64,000 bases of DNA. Source: Panaeolus papilionaceus. Its lineage: Eukaryota > Basidiomycota > Agaricomycetes > Agaricales. Each line of letters starts with the position of its first letter. Position 1 is the first letter of the stretch. The stretch spans positions 108,605 to 172,604 of the forward strand of contig JADNRZ010000043.1 in NCBI GenBank assembly GCA_015501605.1. The letters are read 5' to 3'. This document shows positions 45,965-57,175 of the stretch, piece after piece. Under the pieces are notes generated by a model. That model searched no databases. It was not told the origin of the DNA and saw only the letters and a list, made by a program, of their open reading frames with translations. The position numbers and the translations under genes were made by a program.

Positions 45965-46423
45965 TTACCTTATATCTCTGATGGTAGTTCCACTGAAGGC
46001 CGTCGCCCCATCTCCGGCTATGTCTTCCTCCTTCATGGCAGCACCATTTCATGGTCTTCCAAGCGACAACCTCTCATCACTCTTTCCACTACCGAATCCG
46101 AATATGTCGCTCTCACTCATGCTGCCAAGGAAGCTGTCTGGCTTCGTGCTCTTTCGAAAGAACTCTTTGGCTCTGAACCATCTATCCCTATATTTTCCGA
46201 CAACCAGGGAGCCATCGCACTTGCCAAGGACGATCGCTATCATGCTCGCACCAAACATATCGACATTCGCTTCCACTTTATTCGCTATACTATCGAGGAG
46301 GGTAAAATTCTTTTGACTTACTGTCCTACTGAAGATATGACTGCTGATGTTCTTACCAAGGCCCTTCCTTCCATGAAACACAAACATTTTGCTTCTTCCA
46401 TGGGTCTTTGTTTGATTGCTTAG
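45965..46423 (+). pseudogene. Copia RNase H, 3' part of pol
   Basis: The frame continues SDGSSTEGRRPISGYVFLL, then STTESEYVALTHAAKE, SDNQGAIALAKDD and KHIDIRFHFIRYTIEEGK, to MGLCLIA and a TAG stop at 46421. The conserved acidic residues of RNase H (D in SDGS, E in ESEY, D in SDNQ) are present. The frame is the one that follows from the reverse transcriptase if exactly the 3,526 bp of the palindrome are left out. Confidence 0.9.
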
Positions 46424-46520
46424 ATGAGTTTTCTATTATCGCTTATTTTATCTCGTCCCTCGTCTATGCTTTCTTTCTTTATTTTCTATTTTGCAAACAC
46501 GTCGTTTACTACACTTCCAT

Positions 46521-46533
46521 GTTTGAAGGGGAG
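46521..46533 (+). other. Polypurine tract
   Basis: GTTTGAAGGGGAG directly before the 3' LTR, the expected plus-strand primer. Confidence 0.75.
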
Positions 46534-46873
46534 TGTTAGAATATTTTTCTATTGTCTACCAGTTCCCGAGTCGTCTCTATTCTTGTCTCCTTATTGTTCC
46601 ATCTATCTTTACTTGTAACCGGGAACTTCTTCATACCCACATTATGCATCATCCCTTATACCAAAGTATTGGTATCGTTTCAGCTATATTTACCTAGCTA
46701 CTCTACATGTATATAAGCAGTCGAGTAGCACCTCAATTCTATAGTGTTTCTCTCTTTTCTTTACCTCTGCTTAAGGACTCAACACTCAGTCCTTTCTTCT
46801 TTATCGTTCACCAAGGTTCCTCTCCACAGTTGCGACTGTTGGAGTTCACTATCGCCCTAGCCTTATTCTTTTA
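46534..46873 (+). repeat. 3' LTR, 340 bp
   Basis: Same as the 5' LTR over its full length as far as I can compare, followed by CAACC. Confidence 0.95.
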
Positions 46874-46889
46874 CAACCCCACCTCTTTG

Positions 46890-47620
46890 CCTGTATCAGG
46901 TGATAACACAGCTTCTCATTAGCCATAATAGACTCCTAAGCCATGTAATCACCCAAAGCTGACTGTCGAATGCCGCATTGCGCTCCTCCAGTTGCTTAAA
47001 GAGGTATGAAGCATAGGGTGCTTTTGGGGTAACATGACCCGTATGCAAAGTTGCTTTCGAATATGAAGAAACAAGCCCTAATACTTGTCCCAAATGCCTG
47101 GTCGAGGACTTCTAGTGCTGATTCTTGTTGTTGCAGAACTTGGCGCATGTTGTTTTCTGGAAATCGTAGGGGTGGTGGTAAGTAAACCAACTTGGTACAA
47201 CCCATATGTGTTCAGAAACAGAAGGTGGTTATAGCATACCAACCATCGCGAGGAGCTATACTCCTCAAATATTTCACATCACATCCCACATTGTTGTCGT
47301 AATCTTCACCCACTTTGCTGCCTTTTCGCCTGTTATCATTTCAAATAATTGTTTTGCGCACTTCTGGCTCCCTGACACACGTGTATCAGTGATGCACTCA
47401 AACTACAGAGCGCAATCGGCAACAAGACCCATGGAGGCCCTACTACATGACCAACAAACCTTCAGGAACCTGTTGTGATAAATATTGTAATCCTGCATTA
47501 AACACTTACCTAGCCTTTGCCCAACCCTATAACATCATCACAATCTTCCTCTCAGATAACTGGCAATCCTCGAATCCTGGCATGTCAATGAGGTCCATTT
47601 GCTGATGTGGGTGAATGTGG
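46890..47620 (-). pseudogene. P-loop GTPase, copy D, decayed
   Basis: Fragments of the same GTPase family in order on the minus strand: DMPGFEDCQLSERKI (G3, near 47560), DTRVSGSQ and ITTTMWDVM (G4 position, near 47390-47290), ALEVLDQAFG and YASYLFKQLEERNAAFDSQL (near 47100-46960). Frames change and stops occur, and the 34-nt P-loop exon was not found. Dead copy, with the copia element inserted just beyond its 3' end. Confidence 0.6.
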
Positions 47621-47639
47621 GACGAGTATTTTGTTGGGT

Positions 47640-47760
47640 GAAAGGAAATCGGTCAGGCGTATTTTGGTTTTGTGCTTGGCAGACATCAGGCATTCATTCC
47701 CTGTTTGATATTGGCTGTCTTGAGTTTCACCTCTCATAAGCGATGCCTAGTAAAAGCAGA
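47640..47760 (-). repeat. Copy 7 (promoter remnant) of the CCGATGTAC / TTCAATCTCC family
   Basis: Resembles the upstream region of copy 5 (24930-25015), sharing CAGGC.TTC, TATT.G.TGT and GCCTAGTAAAAGCA. No start context or 3' motif remains. Confidence 0.35.
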
Positions 47761-47876
47761 AAATCTCATTCTTGGAAATTCTGCCATTCGCCAATTTGGC
47801 AAATCAAATTTCCCAATATGGAATAATTATTAATTATCGATATTATTATTATTATTTATAATTCATCAATTATTCT

Positions 47877-48892
47877 GCACGTGACCCGGTAGTTGGACGG
47901 ACCCCATAGTTGGACACTTGAGTTCTAGAGCATCAACAGGGCCACCTTTTCACTTGTTTTTTCATATACAAGTTTATAAATGTATTCTGAACATGTTTAC
48001 AAAATTTTGAAGGATTGGCTTGAAATTAGCATCTGATACAACCACAACAACTGAGCTGCAGCATCAGTGTGCCTGAATTCCCAATGGAGTAATACGATCA
48101 CTCCTCATCCAATGTCGTCTGTGGGTCGAAAATGTCCTCAAGTCTTAATTCTTTTTTTCAAGAAAATTCTTGAAGATATAATGTATTGTTTCTGGACAAA
48201 ATCAAAATATTTCTATCATTTCACACTTCAAAAAAAGTGTTGACATTTCATTTGTCTCTGTTGCAACATATAGTATTATCAATTTGTTTATGGTACTCTG
48301 CACAATCATCCATGAAGCTATGGGCAGAAACGCGAATACAGTATTTTAAATGGATATTGAAAAAGACATAATCATGGCCAAAATAATTTTGGGATTTTAT
48401 TTGACCACATATCATGCATATTTGACAGAAGACCTCTTTTTGACATGGTTGTAAAGTTGCAAGACTACCTTCATGTTGTACAGACCCCTGACAAAGATAC
48501 ATAGCCAGCTCAATATTAGTGAAATAGAGGATAATAATGCAATTTTTTTTTGTGCTTTTAGTCACAGTATTCAACAAGCAATGTGGCCTTTATTGTTGTC
48601 AGTTGCCAGTGCTGAAAGACTGATTACAACATATCTTATCGAAAATCCTTTTTTGGTTAGTGATGTAATTGTAATGTAAGGGTGTCCAACTTCCCAGTTT
48701 GGATGGGTTTTATGGGTCTGCTCAGTAAAATATTTGTAGCTCATCAGTAAAATGGCAAGAAATTGTGAAATTCAGGTTTTGAGTACTCAACATATTTCTC
48801 ATTCACAATGTATCACTGATTTTGCAGGTACTTTAAAATTACTTTCGGAATAACCAACTTATGCTCTGCCATCCAACTTCTGGGTCACGTGC
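47877..48892. mobile_element. TIR element, 1,016 bp
   Basis: The left end GCACGTGACCCGGTAGTTGG is mirrored at 48869-48892 (reverse complement GCACGTGACCCAGAAGTTGG). ATCAATTATT occurs just outside both ends, 2-5 bp away, as a possible duplication. No credible transposase; AT-rich inside. Non-autonomous. Confidence 0.55.
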
Positions 48893-48935
48893 AGTTAATC
48901 AATTATTAATGGATCGTTATTCTTCGAAGCATATA

Positions 48936-49648
48936 CAGTGATCCACCAGTCCTTGGCACAGCACCACTCCTTGGCACAAATCACCATTCTGACCTCAATT
49001 TCTCTCCGTTTCCTCTGAAACTTTGCATGTGGCTTGATATATATGTCAGCTATTATGCCTTCAAATATGGAGCATATACAATATCTCGTTGTTATAATAT
49101 TTTAAGTTTAATAGCGAAAAACTTCGCTTTTTTGGCAAATTTGTGATATATGGTATGTTTGGAAGCTGATTTTGCTATTTTTTTTTACAACCATAATGAT
49201 ATACATGCATTTAAGAAGCCTGAAATGTTAATTTGATACTACAGCTGCTCCCAAGATAAAAAGTATCACAACAGCAAGACAGTGTTTTGAGACTGGGTTG
49301 TAGTGATGGGACATCAAAAACCATCAATCCATCATATCTTAGTGTTGTACTCAAACCCTAATTCCAAGTTTCCAACCTGTGATAGACATCCCTTGGCTCG
49401 GCCATCACTTGCTGCTGTCAAAATCTTTGACAGCCATCTGTGTCAAGGAGTGGTTTTTGTTTCAGTTCATGTCCAGATAATATTTTGCTTCGATTCACAC
49501 TATTTTTGCTTATATCACTCTCGTATTTCTACAGTATGTCTATTATATGTATAAGACTTGGCTTGTAAAATTTCATTGCAAAATATCAACATGGCATGTT
49601 GCTATTTTAAAATTAAATTTCACTGTGCCAAGGACTGGTGGATCACTG
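48936..49648. mobile_element. Tc1/mariner-type MITE, 713 bp
   Basis: Terminal inverted repeats of about 26 bp (CAGTGATCCACCAGTCCTTG...) flanked by TA on both sides (48934-48935 and 49649-49650), the mariner target. A second inner pair (CACCACTCCTTGGCACA near 48963, inverse near 49440) extends the homology. No transposase ORF. Confidence 0.75.
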
Positions 49649-49940
49649 TACATTGTCTTCAAAGCAAAGTTTGTGAAGTGTAGGATCATTATAAGGTCAT
49701 AGCAACACCTGGAATGGACACTTCATATATGCTATCTATTATATAGGAGCTGGTATTACCTTAGAATTAGATCTGAATTCATTCAATGGGTGGTTCTGAA
49801 GCCAGAATGTGAGGCTGGCAGTATTGCTCTCAATGTCATGTTGGAGTCGTACTCAGTCATAGGACTTCATGCACTTTGAATTGCATCATGATAGTGCTCT
49901 TAAATGCTTTTTTTTATATAATAATGTACTTGACCTGATA

Positions 49941-49950
49941 GTATAAATAC
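49941..49950 (+). promoter_or_regulatory. TATA box of the KDZ-associated gene remnant
   Basis: TATAAATACT about 90 bp before the ATG at 50031. Confidence 0.4.
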
Positions 49951-50439
49951 TCCTTGGCTTTTGTTGGCCAGTATACACCAGTACAAGTGAATCCACATTG
50001 TCAAACACAACTTGCAGCTTCATTATAGTCATGAGTGAAATTTCTTCACTTACAGCAGCACTTGTTACTTCTGGTTTACCTCCAGTGTCCTTTAATCAGC
50101 TTCTTCTTTTCTCTGCTCTCACCTCTCACCTTCGTAATTCAATTCTTCTTGTCCAACTGGCTGACTTTGGGTCCTGAAACTCATCAGGCTATCCTATTTT
50201 GTCCCCAGCCATCCTCGAACTTCTTGCTGATGCAACTAGCATCCCTCATGTGTCTATTCCAGTCATTTGGTGTCATCTTGCTCAATCAGTGTGGCAAATC
50301 GATGTTGCAAGTATTCTTGATGATTCTCCTCATCACGCTGTAGTACCCAAAATGCGAAATGCAATTGCTCCCTCCACAAGCACAACATTTCTATTCTGTT
50401 TTCAGATTCTGAAAGTAGGTGATTGTAGCTTTCCAGTGA

Positions 50440-51060
50440 TATATATATGCCAATTAAAATAATAAAGGGAATAAATACAAATGATGCACAAAGAAATGTA
50501 ATTAAAGATAGGGGCTAATTTAATTACCAAAAAAGCGCAATTGAATGATGCAGTCCCCAGTGAGGATAGTGATGATACAAGGATAGATTCTTAAACTAGA
50601 CACTTATAGCTTTCTAATGGTATATATGGTGTGCAGAAAAAGAGCCAAAAAAGCGGTGGAAAATGCAGCATTAATAATGCTATTAATAAATAGGGGCTAT
50701 TGATTATCAAAAAAGCAGAGCTGTTTTGGGTGATCTCCTGCAAGATATTAAATAAATAAAATTCATATTCAAATACTAGGCAGCCGTAGCTTTCTATTGA
50801 TATAGATATGTCCATATAAAAGTGCCAAAAAAGCGGTGGAATAAATGCTGCAATAATGGTGGGAGAGGAATATTAATTAGTGTGATGTCATTTGTACCTG
50901 AAAGCACATCAGTGATGCCAATTTCCTAAAAAAGCGAAGACTAATTAAGGAGCTATTATTAGATTTAATGGAATCAATGACATCATGCCAATATCCCTGA
51001 TTAGGACGAAGATTTGATGTGCAAATAGGGGCACATTTAATTAAATCAAAACTACATCCA
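50440..51060 (-). repeat. Modular repeat, inverted relative to 63350-64000
   Basis: Three or so iterations of a loose module: AGCCCCTAT, then ...CGCTTTTTTGG..., then TATATATC..TAGAAAGCTA (as read on the minus strand). The part 50875-51035 aligns closely with 63705-63870 in inverse orientation (CAAATCTTCGTCCT, GATGTCATTGAT, GGAAATTGGCATCACTGAT). Confidence 0.65.
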
Positions 51061-51633
51061 GATGCATCCTCCTGCATCCACCCATTCCCCTTGTATTTCC
51101 GGGGGGGAAACTATCTAGGAAGGTGTATATCTATGTATAGAAATATGTTATAGCACTACCACCCATGATATGCAGGTGTGGTGTCCCGGAAATGCATAAT
51201 TGTGGTTTCCCCTGCTAAATCTAGGCCGAAGGTTTGTTTACATGTATTTACCCATGAAATCTAAGAACCCGGACCATTATCTATGCTCTTCACTCTTATC
51301 TATTCTAAAGGTCCACTATCTACATTTCTCCTGCAGATTGACTGCCTAAGACCCCACTGCCAAAACCCAGTCTGGACACATGAGGGCCCACTGCCTAAAT
51401 CCAGTGGTTCATGTATGAATCTAGCTTACAAGGCTGACCAAACCAGTGGCAATTCAAGCTTGAAGTCACATCTGATCAGGTTTATACAGCATTTGTACTT
51501 CTTTCTCTTCTCGAAGATTCGGTGATACGCTGAAAACACGTTCAGCCCTTGAAAACGACGTAAAACCATCATTTGAGGGATCTTGGAACGGCTATGGGGA
51601 CCGCAGACAGTAGTCAAACATCTCGGAGTTGTG

Positions 51634-52466
51634 TGTCAGGACCTTAGAACTTATCAGGTCATGACTAGCACTTAAGTCGGACCTTCGTCGATAAACACCT
51701 CTTATATTAACAAGTCTACGAGGCATGCTATTACCCTGAGACCCTCAGAAAGCCTATCTACGAACTCCTACATTGACACTCGACTTATACATCACCACGG
51801 ATAAAGCCTACGAAGGCATGTGATGCCATCAACGGGGATCACTGTGGAACAAGACCTCTAAGAAGCTACGACCTTAAGTGCTGGAGAGCTCCAATCCTAT
51901 CCTTGAGTCTGAAGGAGGTCTAGACCTCACAAGTCGGGACTATCGGAGGACAAAGGAGACTTAGGAGAAGGAAACAACAAAGATGAGGGTTACAAATGCG
52001 ATCGGACTTGGTCGAGGCCAGTCTGAGGGTACCAACGGATGTGGTGAAGCCGGACTAACCGGTGTAAAAGAGGTTCAACCCTCATAATATGGCATGTGAT
52101 TCAACTCACCAAGCTTTTCTTAGTACTACTTAGTATGCCAGAGTGATCGACGGCTCTCCAAAGACACTCTTGGCTCTTTCTCTTAGTTTCTCTTATGTTT
52201 GTTTCGACTCTCTTAGCCAAACCCCTACTCTCGTATAAAAAGCCGTGTAAATCATAGAATAAAGAGTAGAAAATCTCCCCAAGACTTAGATAGCAATTGT
52301 GTGCATCTAAGGGCCCAAAGAGTTGTTTCTCGCGTACTTTGAGTGCGACTAGTGTGTTGAATTTGATTGGTTTTTGTTGGATTTTGTGTGTTTGCAAGCT
52401 TGGTCATTGGATCGTTGAGTGCATTGCCTGACTAAGGCTCGATTGTTGGTTCTAAGGATATTTTCA
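51634..52466 (+). repeat. Solo LTR, 833 bp, with target duplication
   Basis: Begins TGTCAGGACCTTAG and ends GATATTTTCA; GTTGTG is repeated on both sides (51628-51633 and 52467-52472). TATA-like CGTATAAAAAGCC at about 52234 and AATAAAG polyadenylation signal at about 52259 support an LTR. No internal retroelement sequence. Superfamily probably Ty3/gypsy, uncertain. Confidence 0.7.
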
Positions 52467-53623
52467 GTTGTGGACTGTTGTGTCTCTTGTCAGAGTTAGT
52501 GGGAGACATCGCCTTTGTACACCTGTTGGTTGTCTTAGGGTCATCTTTGCTATCTCTTTGGGTTATTTTATCTTGAGCCTAGACACTGGCATCATTCCTC
52601 AGTCATCTACGATGCTTGGACTTGCTACCTCTAGTTTAAAAACACACTTAATTCGGCTGCTCCTTGTGAGGAACTGGACAACTTGTCACATTTCCCCCTC
52701 GAACATGCAGTGCTGTCATAGGATCAGACATCAACAGACACCTTCGTAGCTCGTAACAAGACCTTAAACCTTCTATTGAAAATTGTTGGTTTGTTGTGTT
52801 GTTGTGTTGGTGTTGTATAGGTGTTCCCCCGCACTCAGCACATCAACGGGCACAGTTTGGTCGAAAGCGAACACACAATGAGCAACTATTTGTTGCTCCA
52901 TGTGGTGTTATCATGGCATGCAAGACTTTCTATCATGCAGAAGCAGTCACTAGTGTTGTGGTACATTGTGCCTCTTAGATCTCAAAGTCTATCAATTGAA
53001 GGACATGTGCTAACATGAATAATCCGTAGGAAATGATAAAGAGGACCTATCGTGTCCCTGGAATCACATGCCCTGATCATATCTTCTTCAATAACAATTG
53101 CAGTCTGGCCAAAGTTGTCAAGAACAACCTGTTTTTCCACACCATTGGCTTGACTGTTGATGTTTTTCACTTCAAGTGCAAACACAGCAAACAAGACTGC
53201 TTCTGCCAGGAGAACTGCAATCCTGAAGCATTTGCTGAGTTGTGTGGTGTTAAAAAATCATGGTATTTTAATTCTTCTATTGCAGAACAGACAAATAGTT
53301 GGGTTGGAGGCTATCATTCAATCTGTAGAGAGATGAGGTCTGACCTCTCTAACTTCTTTCTCGATGAAATGATTTGACATTGTAATATAGCAACCTTAAA
53401 GAAGCTTGAATTAGATGGCAGTGCACCAGGAATGTGGCCCTTAATGTAATTAATAGATAGCAACACAACATATTTCATTTTATACAAATTAATATCTAGT
53501 ACATAGCAAGACATTGAGTGATAAAAGAATAATCTACAAATCTACAAAGCTACAAAGCAAAGTAAGTGTATACACAAGGTAACAGAAAAATACGACCAAC
53601 CAGTGGGGAAATAATAATAATAT

Positions 53624-55422
53624 CTAGTCATCATCATCGTCATCTATCTCAATTACCTCACCACTACCAACATTGGCTGAGGGTCCACCTTGAGCCTTCT
53701 TCTGAATATGGCGAGCACTATGTGCAAATGCAGACCACAATCCATTGAATCCATTCCTGTTGGAATATTACTCAAATATTCTAGTATATACGTTACATTT
53801 TATCTTACTAATATTCGTCTTGGTAGTTACTCTTAGTTTACTACATAGTAGGAGAACATTCTAGATACAATTTCTCTTCATGTATATAAGGCCTCAAGTT
53901 AGGCCATCTAATATTGAATAACATTCTCTCTTTACTCTACTCTCTATACACTCTGCGCACAATAATTCCTTGTCCTTCCATATCCTTCAAACCTTTGACA
54001 AAGTTTCATCAGAGCACTGGACCACAGAGCCTTTTGATTGCTGAATGTCACTGGAACAAAACGGACATTGGGGAAATGTGAATGGAAGACCTGTTCTGTA
54101 ACACCCTGTTGACCTTGCCTGCAAGTAGCAGACTGTGTATCCCAGATGCACTTGGCAATATCAGCAACATAAAAGTCACCTGGCCAATGGATGCCAATGT
54201 TGGCTGAGTTACTTGGTTGCAACATGGTTGATGATGATGATGATGATAAGTCTGAGGGGGTGAAGAGAGAAGGAGGAGGTGGGATAAAGGGTGGTTGGGG
54301 TGAGATGACATTCAAGAGATGTGAGGCTTGAGCCTGAGAGTCTTGTTGCAGATGTGAAGGTGGTGTAACAACAGGGCATGGTGAAGATGGAGGGCCAGCA
54401 GGAGACAAAGGGGGAAGGGGAGATTGGGGAAACCACGGGCCAGAGATTTGGGTTGATCTCTGGACAAATGAACACTCGTTTGCGAGGGAGTGGTGAAGGT
54501 GGGGGGTTTGGGGAAGCAATGAGGTAGTTGCATGTTTTCTCAACTTAGCAAGGCATTCATCGAGTCCCAAGCATGAACCAACAGACTGGTCCCTGAGCAA
54601 GATGCACTCACGCTCTCCTACAAGCTGATGCCAACCAATGTGAATGTCCATCCAATCTTGTTCCTCCCTTGCATTGTAGTACTGCAGGTCTCCTTGTTCG
54701 CCTGCCTCCAGAAGTCCCAATGAGCCCAGGCAGTCCCTATCAAGGGTCAGAAAAGGCCAGCCGAAGTCTTGAAGACAAATCTTGCATGCAGGCTGATCAG
54801 GAGAAGTCCAAGCATACACTGTGACCTGGTGTTGAATGGCTGACATGAGCTTCTTGTTTTCGGCATCTTGGAGTTGTTGGATCTGCAACTTCTGCTGCTG
54901 TTCAGCCACCATGCTGGTGAATATCAGGTGGAGGTGAGTTGCATAGCAGGGATTGGGGTCAGTAGGAGTTGGTGTGGACACCAAGTCAAAGGAGGCAGTG
55001 TTGGTGGCATTGACAACAGTTGGAGCAGGAGTCACAGTGGGATCAACTGTTGAGGGAGGCGGGGCTAAGGAGGGCGGGGCTGATGATGATGGAGGATGAG
55101 TGATGGTAGGAAGGGAGGATGATGCAGTGATGGGGTTGGAACCCCTATGGGTTTTGGACGTGCACCCTCCTTGGCTGACACAGTGTTTTCAATGGGTGCC
55201 ACAAGTGCAGTTGTCTGCCAGTCTGGATTGTCCACAGTTGGTAACAGGGCATGTTTTTGCCACAGATGGAGCTGAGAGGGGAAGCCCAGAGGGGCCAGGC
55301 ATAGACAATCGGAATTGAGGAGGAAGACTGCTGGAAGGACCTGCTACCAGAGCAGGTACAAAAAGTGCAGGCAGAACAGGGACATTAGATAAGGGAGCTG
55401 GGGAGGGGGTTGGGGAGGACAA
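53624..55422 (-). pseudogene. Cys-cluster transposon-associated ORF, split by a solo LTR
   Basis: One frame from ATG 55422 with a single TGA at 55191-55189. The N-terminal Pro/Ser-rich part leads to a Cys/His cluster (CPVTNCG...CTCGTH, then KHCVSQGGC after the stop). Later a coiled, Gln-rich helix (AEQQQKLQIQQLQDAENKK) and a GIHWPGDFYVADIAKCI block are seen, the latter found in repeated genes of agarics, possibly a DNA-binding module. At 53964 the frame runs into a 207-bp solo LTR and stops at 53944. Beyond the LTR the same frame resumes (GFNGLWSAFAHSARHI) and ends in an acidic tail (EVIEIDDDDDD, stop at 53624). The role is unknown. Confidence 0.6.
53758..53964. repeat. Solo LTR (Ty1/copia type), 207 bp, with ATTCC duplication
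   Basis: Begins TGTTGGAATATTACTC and ends GCGCACAATA, flanked by ATTCC at 53753-53757 and 53965-53969. The TGTTGGAATATT start is typical of copia LTRs. TATATAAG near 53885. Removing LTR plus one ATTCC restores the frame of the host ORF. Confidence 0.85.
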
Positions 55423-56198
55423 TGAGGGGCCTGTTCAGACGAAGTGACATGGCATGCCATGCTCATTTTTTGCATGGCACTGAAGGTTGGGGGATATTAC
55501 GAAAAGAAACATTACTTTGATAAAAAATGAAGCCTCACTGTAGCAAAGGGAACCCCCAAGTTTCCATTGGCATTGCTCTTGCATGGTGAAAACGGTCAAA
55601 ATCTCCTGCAGTTGGTGCAGTTGACACCCCCTTCAACTACATCACCTTGAGAAACGATATGTGGTGGCAATGATATGCTAGCATGGTGGGCTGAAATAAA
55701 AGTACAAAGGTGAAAAGAGTGTGAATAAGTGTTCCTGAGATAAAATGTTAGCTTTCCTTGGAAATAGACACCCTAATTGAAAACTTACTAGGTTATAGTG
55801 ATAAAATGCACATAATTGGTAAAGGCAGGATACAAAAAAAAATAGTCGAAGGTGGATGATGATGGTTGAAAATGAAAAGATGCTAAGTCGAAAATTCACA
55901 GAGAGCCTTAGCTATGTTACCTTGTGATGGGGTTGTGATGGGGTTTTCCCAAAAAGGCATTCAGCAATTCGTCGAATGCCAAAATTTCTATGAACGAGAT
56001 GTCCTCAGTAAAAGTGTCCTTATCACAAAACAATAACATATACTTGGTAAGCCACAGCCTGTTATGATTGAAGCTTCGAGATCTTGTCAGCCGCATCATC
56101 TTCGGATATAAGTGTCAAATGGCTGATGGCCATGATGTGTACCATTCATATGCCAGACTGCCAGGCACTTTCACACAGGAGGGCCTAGGGAGGGGTTG
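55423..56198. other. No supported gene
   Basis: Upstream flank of the Cys-cluster ORF; small inverted words (GGCATGCC near 55451) but nothing that identifies an element. Confidence 0.4.
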
Positions 56199-56426
56199 AT
56201 AAGATAGGGCTCATGCAAACTCAACTAAGCCACGTGATCAAAAAGTGACAAAAAGTGACTTTTGGCAGGAGACAACCATATTTCGGGTGTTTAGCCTTAC
56301 AACCTTCAAATAAAAAAAATGTATCCTCATAGAGTAATATAAAATACAATTCTTCACATTTCTGCATCATTTTTATTATTATTTGTGGACATTTGAAGGC
56401 TAAACACAAGCTGTAAGAATGAGGGA
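56199..56426 (-). repeat. Copy B of the repeat at 684-911
   Basis: Reverse complement of the left-edge copy. It begins sharply at ATAAGATAGGGCTCATGC. It lies downstream of the minus-strand Helitron gene and could be that element's 3' end, though the canonical CTRR end is not seen (it reads CTTA before T). All six CpG sites unique to copy A are TpG/CpA here. Confidence 0.7.
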
Positions 56427-57175
56427 GGTGTCAGGGGATCTCCTGCTACCTCCTATTCCTTTCCTTATTATCATCTCTCTGTCTCTCCTTTCTCCATTTC
56501 CTTTGCTCTATCTCATTATCTGGACATATCATGGACTCATAGATATTATATTACACTCTCCTTTAGTTGCCATTCATTCATTATTTAGTTGTTGCCACTG
56601 TTACATAGTCATTCCTTTGTGTTTCCCTTTGTTTGTTTCCAAAGGCATTGTTTGGCATCAAGGCTGATGCCAATGCCAGCTCATCACTTAAATAGCTGTT
56701 TCACCTGGGTTTGATCCTTTACTTCTTTCTCTTTGGATCTCCCCCAGGTGAGCCTACTTCCTGTATTTATGTAGAGCTGATATATATCTTTGGATCTCCC
56801 CCAGGACTTGTGTGTGTCTGAGGTGCCCTTACAGGAGGGGCATATTGATGGCAATGATCCAGGCGCCCCTTCATGGTTGCTGATGGATTTGATAGTGGGG
56901 CCGCCCTTTGAAAAGCCATGACATGATATAACAATAATGCTGACAAGCGGCAAGGCCTGCTACTATAACCAAAGATTTTAGATGATCAGTGTGTTTACAA
57001 TATAGTTGAGGGTTTGAACATGATATCGACGTTAAGGAATACATGGATTCAACATTATATTGGTACATGGGAGAGGTGCATAGGTAGATAGATATACAAC
57101 AAATACGAACAGTTAGTTGAAGGTGTTGTGAGCTCCAACTTCTTGTTACTTCAAATCAACACTTGCAGGGTCTCT
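56427..57175. other. No supported gene
   Basis: CT-rich at 56440-56560. A short direct repeat (TTTGGATCTCCCCCAGG near 56731 and 56790) is present. Confidence 0.4.

Larger units (their letters stand above)
37857..46873 (+). mobile_element. Full-length Ty1/copia retrotransposon with nested palindrome
   Basis: Two 340-bp LTRs (37857-38196 and 46534-46873) in which I see no difference, flanked by a perfect 5-bp duplication CAACC (37852-37856 and 46874-46878). Primer site, gag, protease, integrase, reverse transcriptase, RNase H and polypurine tract are present in copia order. Two frame breaks and a 3,526-bp palindromic insertion disrupt the coding part. Without the insertion the element is about 5.5 kb, normal for copia. 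Confidence 0.95.
50031..53377 (+). pseudogene. KDZ-transposon-associated CxC5/CxC6-type gene, broken
   Basis: The 5' part (from MSEISSLTAALVTSG, exon 2 with AILELLADATSIPHVS) and the 3' part fit one gene type. The 3' part has AQFGRKRTHNEQLFVAPCG, an intron from about 52967 with GTACAT donor and CGTAG acceptor, then the block CPDHIFFNNNCSLAKV, VFHFKCKHSKQDCFCQENC, FNSSIAEQTNSWVGGYHSI and NFFLDEMI. This is the pattern of the CxC5/CxC6 cysteine-cluster proteins that accompany KDZ transposases in agarics; the Asp/Cys/Glu set looks like a DDE-type core, which I infer. The middle is replaced by repeats (50440-51060) and a solo LTR (51634-52466), so it cannot be functional. Confidence 0.55.

Noticed and set aside
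46049..46387. 112-codon ORF antisense to the copia RNase H
   Set aside because: Exact shadow of the RNase H coding sequence.
56199..56426. Canonical Helitron 3' terminus
   Set aside because: The shared end reads CTTA-T rather than CTRR, and no short hairpin at the usual 10-12 bp distance could be identified; kept only as a possibility.
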